Assembly: GCA_041396125.1 (NCBI GenBank)
Contig: JAWKZG010000001.1
Coordinates: 434,001-498,000, forward strand
Reading direction: 5' to 3'
From: JAWKZG01 sp041396125
GTDB taxonomy: Bacteria; Pseudomonadota; Gammaproteobacteria; Competibacterales; Competibacteraceae
DNA: 64,000 nt
Position 1 is the first letter of the stretch; each line of letters starts with the position of its first letter. The position numbers and the translations under genes were made by a program. Below, one piece after another: positions 44,652 through 53,341 of the stretch. Below the pieces are notes generated by a model. That model was not told the DNA's origin and did no database searches. It saw nothing but the letters and a program-made list of their open reading frames with translations.

Positions 44652-47327
44652 TTACGCATAAGCCGGATTCGGTTTGTCCGGATCAAGCCGGTATTTTTCG
44701 ATGGCCTGATGCACCTGGGCGGCAGGGATACGCTGTTCATCATGCAGTGCTTTCAGGGCGGAAACGGCAACGTAGTAACGATCCACCTCGAAATGGTGGC
44801 GTAACTGGGCGCGGGTGGCAGAGCGGCCATAGCCGTCGGTGCCAAGCGTTTTAAACGTGCGCTGCGGAATATAGGGCCGCACCTGACCGGCATAGAGTTT
44901 CTTGTAATCGGTGGCAGCGATCACCGGCCCCTGACGACCGGCCAGGCAGCGCTCGACATAGCTCTGGCGCGGCGGCTCTTCGGGATGGAGCAGGTTCCAG
45001 CGTTCCACCTCATCGCCTTCGCGTTTGAGCTGATTCAGGCCCGGTGTGGACCAGATATCGGCCTCAATGCCGAAATCCTCGCGCAATAAATCGGCGGCTG
45101 CGATCACTTCCCGCAGGATGCTGCCGCAGCCCAGCAACTGGACTTTGTTTTCGGCCTGTCCGCCTTCCTGCAATAAATACATGCCTTGCAGAATCCCTTC
45201 CCGCACGCTGTCTTCGCGGCCCTCCGGCATCGCCGGGTGATGGTAGTTCTCGTTCAGCGCCGTAATATAATAAAAAATATTCTCGTTGTCCTGAAACATG
45301 CGACGCAGGCCATCCTGAATGATCACCACGATTTCATAGGCAAAAGTCGGGTCATACGATACGCAGTTGGGGATGAACTCGGCAAACAGCTGGCTGTGGC
45401 CATCCTGATGTTGCAGGCCTTCACCGGCCAGTGTCGTGCGTCCCGAGGTGCCGCCGATCAGAAAGCCGCGTGCCTGTGAATCACCCGCTGCCCAGGCCAG
45501 ATCGCCGATGCGCTGAAAGCCGAACATGGAATAGAAAATAAAGAACGGAATCATGCTCACACCGTGGTTGGCATACGCGGTTCCTGCTGCGATCCAGGAT
45601 GACATCGCACCGGCTTCGTTAATGCCTTCCTGCAGGATCTGACCCTGCTTGTCCTCTTTGTAATACATCAGCTGGTCAGCGTCTTCCGGCTGATACAGCT
45701 GGCCTTTGGACGAATAAATACCGAGCTGGCGGAACAGGCCTTCCATACCAAAGGTGCGCGACTCATCGGGCACGATCGGCACGATATGCTTGCCGATGGC
45801 TTTATCGCGGGTCAGTGCGGTCAGCATGCGCACAAACACCATGGTCGTGGACATTTCCCGCTCGCCGCTGTCCTGCATCAGGTTTTGAAAGCTTTCCAGT
45901 GGCGGAATTTGCAGCTGCGGGGCATCACGCCGGCGCTGTGGCAGATAGCCGCCCAGAGCTTCGCGTCGGGCTTTAAGATACTGGATTTCCGGGCTGTCTG
46001 GCGCTGGTTTGTAAAAAGGCGCGTCGTCGAGTTGCTCATCGCTGATCGGGATCTGAAAACGGTCGCGAAAGTCTTTCAGCGCATCGTGGCCCATTTTTTT
46101 CTGTTGATGGGTGATGTTCTGGCCTTCCCCCGCAATCCCCATGCCGTAGCCCTTGACCGTCTTGGCCAGAATAACCGTCGGCTGCCCCTGATGCTTGATC
46201 GCTGCCGCATACGCAGCAAACACTTTATGCGGATCATGGCCGCCCCGGTTCAGACGCCATATGTCCTCGTCCGACAGATGCGACACCAGCTCTTTCAGCT
46301 CCGGGTATTTACCGAAGAAATGCTCGCGGGTATACGCCCCGCCACGCGCCTTGAACGCCTGATATTCGCCGTCAACGGCTTCTTCCATGCGTTTGCGCAG
46401 CAGTCCGGTTTTATCGGCTGCCAGCAGCGGGTCCCAATACGATCCCCAGATGACTTTGATCACGTTCCAGCCGGCACCGCGGAATTCCGATTCCAGTTCC
46501 TGGATGATTTTGCCGTTACCGCGTACCGGGCCGTCCAGGCGCTGCAAATTGCAGTTGACAACAAAAATAAGATTGTCCAGCTGCTCGCGCCCGGCCAGCG
46601 AGATTGCGCCCAGCGATTCCGGCTCGTCCATCTCGCCATCGCCCATAAAGGCCCAGACTTTGCGCTTTTCCGTATTGAGAATGCCGCGATGGTGCAGATA
46701 GCGCATAAAGCGGGCCTGGTAGATTGCTGTGATCGGCCCTAAGCCCATCGACACGGTCGGAAACTGCCAGAAGTCCGGCATCAGCCAGGGGTGCGGATAA
46801 GAACTGAGACCCTTGCCTTCGGTTTCCTGCCGGAAATGGCTGAGTTGCTCTTCGCTGAGACGGCCCTCCAGAAACGCACGGGCATAGATGCCAGGGGCGG
46901 AATGGCCCTGAAAATAGACCAGATCACCGCCGTGCTGCTCTGAGGGTGCGTGCCAGAAGTGGTTAAAACCGACATCGTACAAGGTTGCGCAGGAGGCAAA
47001 ACTGGCGATATGGCCGCCCAGTTCCGAGGTGAGGCGATTGGCTTTGATCACCATTGCCATGGCGTTCCAGCGGATGATGGAACGAATTTTCCATTCCAGC
47101 GCCGGATCGCCCGGGGTGTATTCTTCCAGCTCGGGCGGGATGGTATTGATATACGGTGTGTTTACGCTGTACGGTGCCAGCGTGCCGTAATCGTGGGCCT
47201 GTTCCAGCAGTCGTTCCAGTAAAAAGTGGGTGCGCTCGGCGCCTTCGCGTTCCAGCACCGCATCCAGCGCATCCAGCCACTCGCGGGTTTCCTGGGGGTC
47301 GATATCGTTGAAATGCTCTGCGGTCAT
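44652..47327 (-). CDS. aceE: Pyruvate dehydrogenase E1 component, homodimeric
   Basis: AceE (891 residues; E. coli 887) decarboxylates pyruvate with thiamine diphosphate and acetylates the E2 lipoyl group. The start is the ATG at 47327, with GGAGG just upstream; the frame could begin one codon earlier at TTG. The thiamine-diphosphate motif GDGEMDEPESLGAI runs on to NLIFVVNCNLQRLDGPVRGN (about residues 230-265). Other landmarks are GHSAPGIYARAFLEGRLSE and GGTSGRTTLAGEGLQHQDGH. The frame is intact over 2.7 kb. Confidence 0.96.
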   Translation of the reverse strand: MTAEHFNDIDPQETREWLDALDAVLEREGAERTHFLLERLLEQAHDYGTLAPYSVNTPYINTIPPELEEYTPGDPALEWKIRSIIRWNAMAMVIKANRLTSELGGHIASFASCATLYDVGFNHFWHAPSEQHGGDLVYFQGHSAPGIYARAFLEGRLSEEQLSHFRQETEGKGLSSYPHPWLMPDFWQFPTVSMGLGPITAIYQARFMRYLHHRGILNTEKRKVWAFMGDGEMDEPESLGAISLAGREQLDNLIFVVNCNLQRLDGPVRGNGKIIQELESEFRGAGWNVIKVIWGSYWDPLLAADKTGLLRKRMEEAVDGEYQAFKARGGAYTREHFFGKYPELKELVSHLSDEDIWRLNRGGHDPHKVFAAYAAAIKHQGQPTVILAKTVKGYGMGIAGEGQNITHQQKKMGHDALKDFRDRFQIPISDEQLDDAPFYKPAPDSPEIQYLKARREALGGYLPQRRRDAPQLQIPPLESFQNLMQDSGEREMSTTMVFVRMLTALTRDKAIGKHIVPIVPDESRTFGMEGLFRQLGIYSSKGQLYQPEDADQLMYYKEDKQGQILQEGINEAGAMSSWIAAGTAYANHGVSMIPFFIFYSMFGFQRIGDLAWAAGDSQARGFLIGGTSGRTTLAGEGLQHQDGHSQLFAEFIPNCVSYDPTFAYEIVVIIQDGLRRMFQDNENIFYYITALNENYHHPAMPEGREDSVREGILQGMYLLQEGGQAENKVQLLGCGSILREVIAAADLLREDFGIEADIWSTPGLNQLKREGDEVERWNLLHPEEPPRQSYVERCLAGRQGPVIAATDYKKLYAGQVRPYIPQRTFKTLGTDGYGRSATRAQLRHHFEVDRYYVAVSALKALHDEQRIPAAQVHQAIEKYRLDPDKPNPAYA

Positions 47328-47457
47328 CAAAGTCCTCCACGTCTGTGGTTAGTGTTATGCACAAGCTTCCCACCACACGCGCTGTCAGGCGCGCTGTCGC
47401 TTCTTGAGACAGCGTAAACCTACCAGTGTTTTATTTTTTCAGGCGTGCGCGCAAGCG

Positions 47458-47712
47458 CTAGTCGTCCTGGTAAGGAACGGCCCGGATGATCTGATCAAGG
47501 CGGAGCTTGAGTTGTTTGCCGCTGCGACTGCGCGCCAGTAAAAATTCTGCTTTATTGCGGGTTTGCAGATCCAGCGGCTGGACGGCTTCCAGATAAGGTG
47601 CACCGTCCAGGTCGCGCCAGGCCAGTCGCAGCCACTGCCGGCGCATAATGGCCAGTTCGTAGCGGCTATATTCGGCGCAGTCGATGGGTATGTAGTCGGT
47701 ATAATCAGTCAT
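47458..47712 (-). CDS. rof: Rho-binding antiterminator (Rof family)
   Basis: The ATG at 47712 gives an 84-residue protein with the family pattern: YIPIDCAEYSRYELAI at the N-terminus and a C-terminal KQLKLRLDQIIRAVPY. Rof (YaeO) binds the transcription terminator Rho and inhibits it in E. coli. The upstream extension to 47796 has no family match. It lies between aceE and the CPxCG gene, all on the minus strand, with 130- and 205-base spacers, so it is probably transcribed alone. Confidence 0.8.
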   Translation of the reverse strand: MTDYTDYIPIDCAEYSRYELAIMRRQWLRLAWRDLDGAPYLEAVQPLDLQTRNKAEFLLARSRSGKQLKLRLDQIIRAVPYQDD

Positions 47713-47917
47713 GGTGGTATCGCTTATAGTGCTGTTTCTATTTATTAGATTATGTTTCAAACAGGTTATCCTGCCCCGGTTTGAAAAGAGAAACAATAAA
47801 ACGAATTTTTGTTTCCTCGAGCATCCATAGCTGGATCAATGTCTTATCGGCATAATGCCTTGTTGGCTACAGGGCCAAGTCTAAATTATAAACACGGTCC
47901 GTGCGCACGGGCGTCTG

Positions 47918-48103
47918 TCAATTATCCTGTCGGGTCTCGACGGCAGCCAGTGCACCGTCCCAGTCCACCGCGATGCTGAACACAATAGGGTGGCAGCAGA
48001 CCGGGCAATCCTCGATATACTCCTGCGCGCCAACCGAGCAGTCCACGCTGGTTTCGAACGGTTCGCCGCAATAAGGGCAGTTTACCGTAATCCATTCAAG
48101 CAT
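47918..48103 (-). CDS. CPxCG-type small zinc-binding protein
   Basis: From the ATG at 48103 the product has 61 residues with paired metal-binding cysteines: CPYCGE near residue 8 and CPVCCHP near 32. This matches the small Cys-rich CPXCG family (PF14255), of unknown function. Its start overlaps the end of hemW by eight bases, so it is probably co-translated with it. A perfect palindrome CCGTGCGCACGG lies at 47899-47910 just beyond the stop and may help end the message. Confidence 0.8.
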   Translation of the reverse strand: MLEWITVNCPYCGEPFETSVDCSVGAQEYIEDCPVCCHPIVFSIAVDWDGALAAVETRQDN

Positions 48104-49295
48104 CGGACAGGTCCTGTTCCGGCATGAATAATTGTAAAGCATCGTTCAGAAACCGCTGGCCCAGTTCTGTCACGCCGACTCGATCCGCACTCAGGCGGAG
48201 CAGTCCGCGTGTTTCTGCTTCATGCAGCGCAGCCTGTATCGCGCCCAGCTCCAGCCCGGTGCGCTGCTGAAAGAGTTGCAGCGGCCAGCCATCGCTGAGA
48301 CGCAGTGCGTTCAGCATGAATTCCAGCGGCAGTTCAGCTTCGCTTAAACGGTTCAGACCGCCCAGGTTAGCGTCCTGGCCGGCATAATTCAGAAAATCGC
48401 GCGGATTTTTGCGCTTCCAGAGTCGGTAAACAGCCCCTTCGGCCATATCGCTCAGTTTGCCGTGCGCGCCCGCGCCAATTCCCAGATAATCGCCGAAACG
48501 CCAGTAATTCAGATTATGTGCGCAGCGCCTGTCCACTGTGGGCTGATTCATGCGGGCATAGGCCGATATTTCGTATTGCCGGTAACCGTGCTCGGCCAAC
48601 AGGGCCTGAGCGCGTTCCTGCATATCCCACAGCGCATCATCATCGGGCAGCGGCGGTGGATAGCGATGAAACAAGGTGTTCGGCTCCAGCGTCAATTGAT
48701 AATACGAGATATGACTCGGTGCCAGTTCTATCGCGGTGCGCAGATCGTCCAGCGCCTGGACCGGGGTCTGTTCGGGCAGGCCGTACATTAAATCCAGATT
48801 GAAATTATCAAAGCCGGCCTGGCTGGCTGACTGGGCCGCCCGGATGGCTTCCGGACGACCGTGAATACGCCCCAGCGCTTGCAAATGCTGCTCATTGAAG
48901 CTTTGGATACCAATCGACAGACGACTGATGCCGGCAGCGCGGAATTCGGCAAAACGGCCTTGCTCGACGGTGCCGGGGTTAGCTTCCAGCGTGATTTCAG
49001 CATCCGGGCGCAACGTCAACCGGGCGCGTACACCAGACAGCAGGCGGTCGATAGCCGCCGGAGAAAACAGGCTGGGTGTACCGCCGCCAATAAAAACCGT
49101 ATCGACCCGTCGCCCCCAGATACGCGGCAGATCGGCTTCCAGATCGGCCAGCAAGGCATCGACGTAAAGCCGCTCCGGCAGCTCATCGGACTGGCGCAAG
49201 GCATGCGAGTTGAAGTCGCAGTACGGGCACTTGCGCACACACCAGGGGATGTGAATATACAAGCTTAAGGGGATAGATTCTGAAAATTGCAGCAT
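48096..49295 (-). CDS. hemW: Radical SAM heme chaperone HemW
   Basis: HemW (399 residues) is the HemN-like radical SAM protein that inserts heme rather than oxidising coproporphyrinogen. The [4Fe-4S] motif is CVRKCPYCDFNSH near residue 19, followed by FIGGGTPSLFSP, SIGIQSFNEQHLQALGRIH and LDLMYGLPEQT. The C-terminal HemN domain is present. The next gene on this strand starts within its last bases. The tRNA-Thr gene is divergent, 67 bases away. Confidence 0.93.
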   Translation of the reverse strand: MLQFSESIPLSLYIHIPWCVRKCPYCDFNSHALRQSDELPERLYVDALLADLEADLPRIWGRRVDTVFIGGGTPSLFSPAAIDRLLSGVRARLTLRPDAEITLEANPGTVEQGRFAEFRAAGISRLSIGIQSFNEQHLQALGRIHGRPEAIRAAQSASQAGFDNFNLDLMYGLPEQTPVQALDDLRTAIELAPSHISYYQLTLEPNTLFHRYPPPLPDDDALWDMQERAQALLAEHGYRQYEISAYARMNQPTVDRRCAHNLNYWRFGDYLGIGAGAHGKLSDMAEGAVYRLWKRKNPRDFLNYAGQDANLGGLNRLSEAELPLEFMLNALRLSDGWPLQLFQQRTGLELGAIQAALHEAETRGLLRLSADRVGVTELGQRFLNDALQLFMPEQDLSDA

Positions 49296-49302
49296 AAGCT
49301 GA

Positions 49303-49332
49303 TTGTCGAATAGTGAACGATGTCTTTATAAT
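49303..49332 (+). promoter_or_regulatory. Promoter of tRNA-Thr
   Basis: TTGTCG (49303-49308) and a perfect TATAAT (49327-49332) with an 18-base spacer lie 29 bases upstream of the tRNA 5' end, a typical arrangement for a single tRNA gene. Confidence 0.65.
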
Positions 49333-49361
49333 ACCCGCTTCTCGTCCTTGATTATCGATTG

Positions 49362-49436
49362 GCCGATGTGGCTCAGTTGGCAGAGCAGGGCATTCGTAAT
49401 GCTCAGGTCAGGGTTCGAATCCCTCCATCGGCACCA
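49362..49436 (+). tRNA. tRNA-Thr (anticodon CGT)
   Basis: Acceptor strands GCCGATG and CATCGGC pair perfectly, with A and an encoded CCA at the 3' end. The anticodon stem GGGCA/TGCTC encloses the loop TTCGTAA, giving anticodon CGT, which reads ACG. The D-arm GCTCAGTTGGCAGAGC is normal. The T-arm reads CAGGG TTCGAAT CCCTC with a mismatch at the outer pair; inserting a single G near 49409 would give a perfect GAGGG/CCCTC stem and the standard 76-base length. The sequence closely resembles the E. coli CGT threonine tRNA. Confidence 0.93.
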
Positions 49437-49578
49437 TGTCAATCAATAAGTTATCTTTAGCTTCTTGTGTTTTTCTTGTTTCCGCGTGATCCATTCGTGA
49501 CGCTTTCCCCCTTTCACTAACGCCCCGTGGGCAGGTTTGCCACGTTCTGTCGTTGCCAGATTCTTGCCTGCGCAGAGT

Positions 49579-49610
49579 CCCTGGATTCCCGCCTGTGCGG
49601 GGATGACATG
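49579..49610. repeat. REP-like palindromic element
   Basis: CTGGATTCCCGCCTGTGCGG and the following GGATGAC form a hairpin (CCCGC/GCGGG around CTGT). This is a very common dispersed intergenic element in proteobacteria; read as protein on the other strand it gives the familiar VIPAQAGIQ string. It explains the spurious minus-strand frame at 49443-49700. Apart from this element the 343-base spacer 49437-49779 holds nothing I can name. Confidence 0.7.
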
Positions 49611-49779
49611 AGCGTGCGTGTAGTGGCTGCGGGCTGCCTTGAGCGTGATTGTCAGAGGTTTGCGCTGTTGGTCATCGATGTCTGGAAAAAATTTGCACAT
49701 CTGCTAGAACTAAGCGTTAGGGGCGGTTGCAATGCCGATATTATGATGAACAATCTAAGGTACAGAAAAAGGAAAATCG

Positions 49780-50467
49780 ATGATCGAAGATGATCAGCAT
49801 ATCGAAGATGATCATAGTACTGAACAGAAGAATAACGACGTCGGTAGTGTCCTTTTGATTGATTTGGAAAACTGCCCCAGCCAGATTCATCAGCTGCAGG
49901 ATAATCTGCAGCGTTATTCTCAAGTGCTTATCTGCTATGCGAAAAGCGGAGCGAGAATCCCTCTCGACTGGTTGACGCCTTTAAGTGTAGCGGTGCATGA
50001 AAACAAGCTCACGGTTTTCAAAATGACGACGGGCGGAGAAAAACGCGGCCGATTTCGGGATTTCCTTTTTTGCGGGTGCTTTAATGCAGCAGGCGCCAGC
50101 AGAGGCTCATTTTGTCATCATTTCAAACGATACAGATCTGGATCACGTTATACAGTTGCTGCTAAGCCACGGCCGTTCGGCTGAACGAATCGGTACGAAA
50201 AAAGAGCAACAGGAAAAGATCGCTGTAGATACCGCGTCGTTGCCACCTGTTAATAAATTTTGCGCCTATCTTATGACGCACAATAAGAACAGGCCGACGA
50301 AAAAAGAGACCTTGCAGAACAGTATCAAAAATCAGTTTAAAAATTCGCCGGATACAGCAGAAAACGTTTTTAACGTATTGACTGCCCAGGGTGCGATAAA
50401 AATATCTGAAAAAAAAGTAACTTACGATGATGATAAAATATGCGGGATGGCACATTTGCCCGACTAG
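49780..50467 (+). CDS. PIN/NYN-like nuclease-fold protein (one frame break)
   Basis: From the ATG at 49780 (AAAGGAAA upstream) the frame encodes a PIN-like fold: acidic strand SVLLIDLENCPSQIHQL near residue 25, then after one extra base near 50040 the conserved KNAADFGISFFAGALMQQ and the strand FVIISNDTDLDHVIQLL with its paired Asp. A C-terminal helical segment contains NKNRPTKKETLQNSI, typical of these proteins. Repaired length is about 228 residues. Such proteins are predicted metal-dependent ribonucleases of unknown role; the four acidic residues needed are all present. The frame break is a single base and probably an error. Confidence 0.7.
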
Positions 50468-50571
50468 AAAGGCTGCCATATTCTACCCGGCATCAGCTGT
50501 TTACGGTGTTTATGCCTGATTTTGCGGTTTTTGCCGGACACGCTGCATAGTGAGGTTGCTGGAGGGTTTTT

Positions 50572-51054
50572 TTGCGCAGGATTCTGATATTCGGAAACTC
50601 AGGTTCCGGTAAGTCAACCTTGGCAATAGCGCTGGCCGAGGTTGAACAGTTGGCGCATCTGGATCTGGATACGCTGGCATGGCTGCCGGGATTACCGCCC
50701 GAGCGCGCACCACTTGAGGTATCGAAAAGGAAAATCCGGGCCTTCACAAAGGCGTACAATGGCTGGGTTATCGAAGGTTGTTATACCGATTTGCTCGAAC
50801 TGCTCAGACCTGCAGCCACCGAAATCGTTTTTATGAATCTCAGCGTGGAGCGATGCATTAAAAATGCAAAGAACAGGCCTTGGGAGCCGCATAAATATGC
50901 ATCGAAGGGCGCTCAGGATGACAACCTGGCCATGCTGATCGATTGGATCAAGCAGTATAAAACCAGAACAGATGTTTTTTCATACGCCGCCCATGCCCGG
51001 TTCTATGAGACATTTACGGGCAAAAAGACCATGTACGAAAGCAATAGCAGATAA
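50572..51054 (+). CDS. P-loop nucleoside/nucleotide kinase-like protein (FlaR/adenylate-kinase type)
   Basis: This 160-residue protein starts at a TTG with GGAGG six bases upstream. The P-loop GNSGSGKST lies at residues 8-16, followed by the LDLDTLAWLPG segment and a Walker-B-like GWVIEGCY near 65; an RPWEPHKYA lid-like segment follows. This layout matches small adenylate-kinase-like proteins often labelled topology modulation protein FlaR. The substrate is unknown. It lies between the PIN-like and acetyltransferase genes. Confidence 0.7.
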   Translation: MRRILIFGNSGSGKSTLAIALAEVEQLAHLDLDTLAWLPGLPPERAPLEVSKRKIRAFTKAYNGWVIEGCYTDLLELLRPAATEIVFMNLSVERCIKNAKNRPWEPHKYASKGAQDDNLAMLIDWIKQYKTRTDVFSYAAHARFYETFTGKKTMYESNSR

Positions 51055-51184
51055 TCAGCTGCTTAAAAATTATTACAGCCAAGCTTGACGACATGACCAT
51101 GAACCCTGCCGGCAGGTTCGGCAATGGGTTCCAGGGGGGGCATTTGGCGTGAACGCCTGAATCCTGATTTTAGGTTTTGATAAT

Positions 51185-51616
51185 ATGATTAAAATTCGCC
51201 CGCGCGCCATGAGTGACCTTAATGCGCTACGAGAGATCTATCTTGAATCGAGGAAAAACGCGTTTGATTGGATGGATAGCACTGAGTTCAGTCTGGAGGA
51301 CTTCGATCGTGACACCGAAGGTGAACTCATCTGGGTCGCTCTCCGGGATGATAAACCCGTCGGGTTTATTTCAGTCTGGGCACCTGAGAATTTCATCCAT
51401 AATCTGTTTATCCACCCGAGCGCCTTAAGACAGGGTATCGGGTCGGCTTTGCTCAGTGTCTGCCTTAATAATATCGGGCGACCTGCCACCTTGAAATGTT
51501 TGATCCAAAACGCGGACGCCAGAGCATTCTATCTCTCAAAAGGCTGGGAAATTGCCTCGGAAGACGACGGCCCCGATGGCGAGTATCACCTCATGTATTT
51601 CACGGCTGCGTCCTGA
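51185..51616 (+). CDS. GNAT family N-acetyltransferase
   Basis: The 143-residue protein has the GNAT fold: IKIRPRAMSDLNALREIY at the N-terminus, a central strand with IHNLFIHPSALRQGIGSALL near residue 78, which carries the acetyl-CoA-binding RQGIGS loop, and the C-terminal NADARAFYLSKGWEIASE. The acceptor substrate cannot be inferred. A 130-base spacer separates it from the kinase-like gene. Confidence 0.85.
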   Translation: MIKIRPRAMSDLNALREIYLESRKNAFDWMDSTEFSLEDFDRDTEGELIWVALRDDKPVGFISVWAPENFIHNLFIHPSALRQGIGSALLSVCLNNIGRPATLKCLIQNADARAFYLSKGWEIASEDDGPDGEYHLMYFTAAS

Positions 51617-51738
51617 CAGCCGGCTCGATCCTGATCTGATCTGGCCACTCGAAAACACCGGTTACCTGCTTTGTATCGCCTGCTTGAGTGGTCGCATCCG
51701 GTCTCTGCAACAGTCGCTAAAACCTTACTGCTTACCCG

Positions 51739-51762
51739 GTTGTTTATCGGGTTGTTTATCGG
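51739..51762. repeat. Short tandem duplication (12 bases x 2)
   Basis: GTTGTTTATCGG occurs twice in immediate succession in the 284-base spacer between the acetyltransferase and trkA. The remainder of 51617-51900 shows no gene or strong promoter. Confidence 0.4.
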
Positions 51763-51900
51763 GCAGGGCATTATCCGGCGCATGCGAAATGGCTTTACTC
51801 TTGCCTCGAAATCATTAGCATGCGCATCTGAGTTCACTGCTTGCACTGAATTTACCACTTTATATCCCGCAGTACCCTGCGGTATGACTTGAGTTGAACT

Positions 51901-53283
51901 ATGAAAATCCTGATTCTGGGCGCAGGGCAAGTCGGTACATCGGTCGCACGTAATCTGGCGGGTGAAGCCAATAACGATATTACCGTAGTCGATTACCGCC
52001 CTGAAGTGTTACAAGACTTGCAGGACCGGCTGGATATCCGCACCGTGCACGGGTATGCCTCGCATCCCGATGTGATGGAGGAAGCCGGTGCTGAAGACAG
52101 TGATCTGGTGATTGCGCTTACCAACAGCGATGAGGTCAATATGGTGGCCTGCCAGGTTGCCCATACCCTGTTTCGCACTCCGACCAAGATTGCCCGTATC
52201 CGCTCCGCCGATTATCTGCGTTATCAAGAGCAGTTGTTCGGCGCGGAAGGCTTGCCTATTAATGTATTGATCAGTCCCGAACAGCTGGTGACCGACTATA
52301 TCCGACGGGTTATCCAGTATCCCGGTGCCTTGCAGGTGCTGGATTTTGCCGATGGTAAAGTAGGTTTGGTGGGCCTGCGAGCCCGCCGCGGCGGTCCGCT
52401 GGTCGGGCAGGCTTTGCATAATCTGCCCAAACATATGCCAGGTATCCACACACGGGTAGCGGCCATTTTCCGCAACGGCCAGCCGATTATTCCGGAAGGT
52501 GATACGGTCATCCATGTCGATGATGAAGTCTTTTTTATAGCAGCGCGCAAAAATATCCGGGCCGTTATGGGGGAATTGCGCAAACTGGATAAAAAAGTCA
52601 AACGGATCATCATCGCCGGCGGCGGTAATATTGGCACCCGGCTTGCCCAGGCGCTGGAACAGGAGTACCAGGTCAAGATCATTGAGCATAATACCGAGAA
52701 CGCCCGCCGTATTTCCGAGCGTCTGGCCCGTACGATTGTGCTGGGCGGAGATGCCGCTGATGAAGAATTGCTGCTGGAAGAAAACATCGAACACACCGAT
52801 GTGTTCTGTGCGGTCACTAATGACGACGAGGCGAATATCCTGTCGTCGATGCTGGCACGGCGGCTGGGAGCTACAAAAGTCATGGCGCTGGTCAATCGGC
52901 TGGCGTATGTCGATCTGGTCGAAAATGCCAGCGTGATCGATCTGGTTATTTCGCCACAGCAAGCCACTATCGGCACACTGTTATCGCATATCCGTCGCGG
53001 TGATGTGGTCAAGGTGCACTCGCTGCGCCGGGGTGCTGCCGAAGCCATCGAGGCTATTGCGCATGGTGATCATCGAACCTCCAAAGTGGTCGGGCGGCGG
53101 ATTGAGGATCTGCCTCTGCCGCCGGGCACGACAATAGCCGCGCTGGTGCGTGGTGATGATGTTGTTATCTGTCACCACGACACCGAGATTCAAGCCGAGG
53201 ATCACGCTATTTTGTTTCTGACCGACAAAAAACGGATCACTGAAGTCGAGCGCCTGTTCCAGGTCGCTGTGACCTTTGTCTGA
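51901..53283 (+). CDS. trkA: Trk potassium uptake system, NAD-binding protein TrkA
   Basis: TrkA (460 residues) is the cytosolic gating ring of the Trk potassium channel. It has two RCK repeats: the first nucleotide-binding motif MKILILGAGQVGTSVAR at the start, the second IIIAGGGNIGTRLAQAL near residue 237, each followed by a TrkA-C domain. The frame is intact. The channel genes follow 58 bases downstream in the same direction. Confidence 0.96.
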   Translation: MKILILGAGQVGTSVARNLAGEANNDITVVDYRPEVLQDLQDRLDIRTVHGYASHPDVMEEAGAEDSDLVIALTNSDEVNMVACQVAHTLFRTPTKIARIRSADYLRYQEQLFGAEGLPINVLISPEQLVTDYIRRVIQYPGALQVLDFADGKVGLVGLRARRGGPLVGQALHNLPKHMPGIHTRVAAIFRNGQPIIPEGDTVIHVDDEVFFIAARKNIRAVMGELRKLDKKVKRIIIAGGGNIGTRLAQALEQEYQVKIIEHNTENARRISERLARTIVLGGDAADEELLLEENIEHTDVFCAVTNDDEANILSSMLARRLGATKVMALVNRLAYVDLVENASVIDLVISPQQATIGTLLSHIRRGDVVKVHSLRRGAAEAIEAIAHGDHRTSKVVGRRIEDLPLPPGTTIAALVRGDDVVICHHDTEIQAEDHAILFLTDKKRITEVERLFQVAVTFV

Positions 53284-53341
53284 GTCACGCCAAGCTGACC
53301 TTCCCCTGCCTCCTGCCTCTGCAAGCGAGTAGCCAAAACTC

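Noticed and set aside
49443..49700. 85-codon minus-strand gene after tRNA-Thr
   Set aside because: Its only familiar text, VIPAQAGIQ, is the translation of a dispersed palindromic element, and the rest has no family match.
51739..51762. CRISPR array
   Set aside because: Only two adjacent 12-base copies without spacers; no other regularly spaced repeats were seen anywhere in the window.
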